Positions 4,420 through 5,068 of a stretch of 5,068 nt of DNA are shown piece after piece. Origin of the DNA: 20CM-4-69-16 sp035637455 (GTDB lineage Bacteria; Gemmatimonadota; Gemmatimonadetes; Gemmatimonadales; GWC2-71-9); assembly GCA_035637455.1 (NCBI GenBank), contig DASPXE010000079.1:1-5068 (forward strand), in the 5' to 3' direction. Below the pieces are notes generated by a model, which did not search any database, was not told the origin of the DNA, and saw only the letters and a program-made list of their open reading frames with translations. The position numbers and the translations under genes are program-made. How positions within the stretch are numbered: position 1 is the stretch's first letter; each line of letters opens with the position of its first letter.

Positions 4420-4830
4420 GTGCCCCGGAAGTATTTCACCCTCGCCGAAGCCAATAAGACGCTTCCCCTCGTGAAGCGGATCGTCGCCGACATCGTGGCG
4501 CTGCACCCCCAATGGCGCGACCTCGTGGCCCGCTACGAGCTCGTCGCCGCGCAGGCGAAGCCCGACTGGGGCGAGTCGCCCGAGCAGCTCGAGCTGCGCC
4601 ACCAGGTCGACAAAGTCGCCAAGCAGATCAACGATTACCTGCTCGAGCTCGGGCAGATCGGCTGCGTCTTCAAGGGGTTCGACCAGGGGCTGGTCGACTT
4701 CTACGGCAAGCTCGACGGCAAGGAGATCTTTTGGTGCTGGAAGATAGGTGAGGACAGGATCGAGCATTGGCATGCGCTGGAGGCCGGGTACGCCGGCCGG
4801 CAGCCGGTGCCCGAAGTCGTGCGGGGGTAG
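4420..4830 (+). CDS. DUF2203 family protein, function unknown
   Basis: The 136 residues match the DUF2203 pattern along their length. They show the N-terminal RKYFTLAEANKTLPLV, a long amphipathic helical middle (about 15-78), and the conserved C-terminal blocks LGCxxK-like (QIGCVFKGFDQGLVDFYG, 79-96), EIFWCWKIGEDRIEHWH (102-118) and AGYAGRQPV (122-130). No biochemical role is established that I can name; the conserved Cys, Trp and His residues could suggest ligand or metal contact, but this is inference. The protein is soluble with no signal peptide. GTG 4420 is chosen because the family starts at (M)xRYFTLEEAN. The open frame further upstream reads through element C, and ATG 4409 is out of frame. 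No SD is visible. The next gene begins 2 nt after the stop, suggesting co-translation. Confidence 0.88.
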   Translation: MPRKYFTLAEANKTLPLVKRIVADIVALHPQWRDLVARYELVAAQAKPDWGESPEQLELRHQVDKVAKQINDYLLELGQIGCVFKGFDQGLVDFYGKLDGKEIFWCWKIGEDRIEHWHALEAGYAGRQPVPEVVRG

Positions 4831-4832
4831 AC

Positions 4833-5068
4833 ATGCGAGGATTCTGGCTCTTGGTGCACGTCCTGGGTTTCACCCTCTGGCTGGGCGGCGGCCTCGCCAC
4901 CATGGTCGCGGGAGTGACGGCGAAGCGGTTCGCCGCCCGCGAGCGCCTCGCGGGCTACCAGTTGATCGGCGCGATTCAGCGGCTGCTCGTAGCGCCAGGT
5001 GCGCTCGCGGTGGTGCTGAGCGGCTTTGCCCTCGCGGGGCCGTACATGAAGCAGGGGGCAGTGCCCGG
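4833..5068 (+). CDS. Integral membrane protein, N-terminal part (window edge)
   Basis: Open from ATG 4833 to the window end: 78 complete codons with no stop, starting MRGFWLLVHVLGFTLWLGGG. Two membrane helices are visible, about residues 4-28 and 50-70, separated by a basic, polar segment (KRFAARERLAGYQ). The H-x-L-G-F-x-x-W-L-G-G pattern in the first helix resembles small multi-helix proteins of the DUF2269/CopD-like kind, but the visible part is too short for a firm family call. GGGGG (4823-4827) lies 5 nt before the ATG and may act as a weak SD; the gene starts 2 nt after the DUF2203 stop. The frame and hydrophobicity make it a convincing gene; its function is not determined. Confidence 0.78.
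   Translation, partial: MRGFWLLVHVLGFTLWLGGGLATMVAGVTAKRFAARERLAGYQLIGAIQRLLVAPGALAVVLSGFALAGPYMKQGAVP

Noticed and set aside
660..5068. The plus-strand genes as an anti-phage or toxin operon (patatin with NAD-linked enzyme)
   Set aside because: Patatin effectors and NAD enzymes do occur in defence systems, but here NadE is a complete biosynthetic enzyme and no nucleotide cyclase, TIR, NTPase or sensor is present. Housekeeping roles fit better.

Overview
The window is high-GC bacterial DNA holding two divergent transcription units. It has no rRNA, tRNA, CRISPR array or transposase. High GC, few Shine-Dalgarno sequences on the plus strand, and repeated palindromes built from 7-nt GGAG/GGAA-type units suggest an environmental lineage such as Gemmatimonadota. 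That placement is a weak guess.

Minus strand, 1-610: a fluoride-response unit. In order of transcription it holds a fluoride (crcB-type) riboswitch aptamer (610-562), an overlapping intrinsic terminator (570-535), a 62-residue ORF I do not recognise (534-346), and crcB/fluC, the fluoride channel (349 to beyond the window edge). The small ORF and crcB overlap by ATGA. The P1 helix of the aptamer and the terminator stem compete for the same bases, which is the logic of a fluoride-ON switch. The Shine-Dalgarno of the small ORF lies inside the 3' arm of the terminator, so translation may be gated as well.

Between the units, 611-654 is an imperfect 18-bp palindrome. It touches the aptamer on one side and ends 5 nt before the nadE start on the other.

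Plus strand, 660-5068: six co-directional genes. These are glutamine-dependent NAD+ synthetase (nadE), a hot-dog acyl-CoA thioesterase starting on the nadE stop, a patatin-like phospholipase, a CBS-domain protein overlapping the patatin gene, a DUF2203 protein, and the start of a membrane protein cut by the window edge. nadE makes NAD+; the thioesterase and patatin suggest acyl/lipid turnover; the CBS protein may sense adenine nucleotides. The genes look co-transcribed, but a shared pathway is not shown.

Three long inverted repeats share one design: arms of tandem 7-nt units around a spacer of about 38-40 nt. Two fill most of the intergenic gaps before the patatin and DUF2203 genes. The third lies in frame inside nadE, in the linker between its two catalytic domains. 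These elements and the riboswitch-linked small ORF are the most interesting parts of the window.
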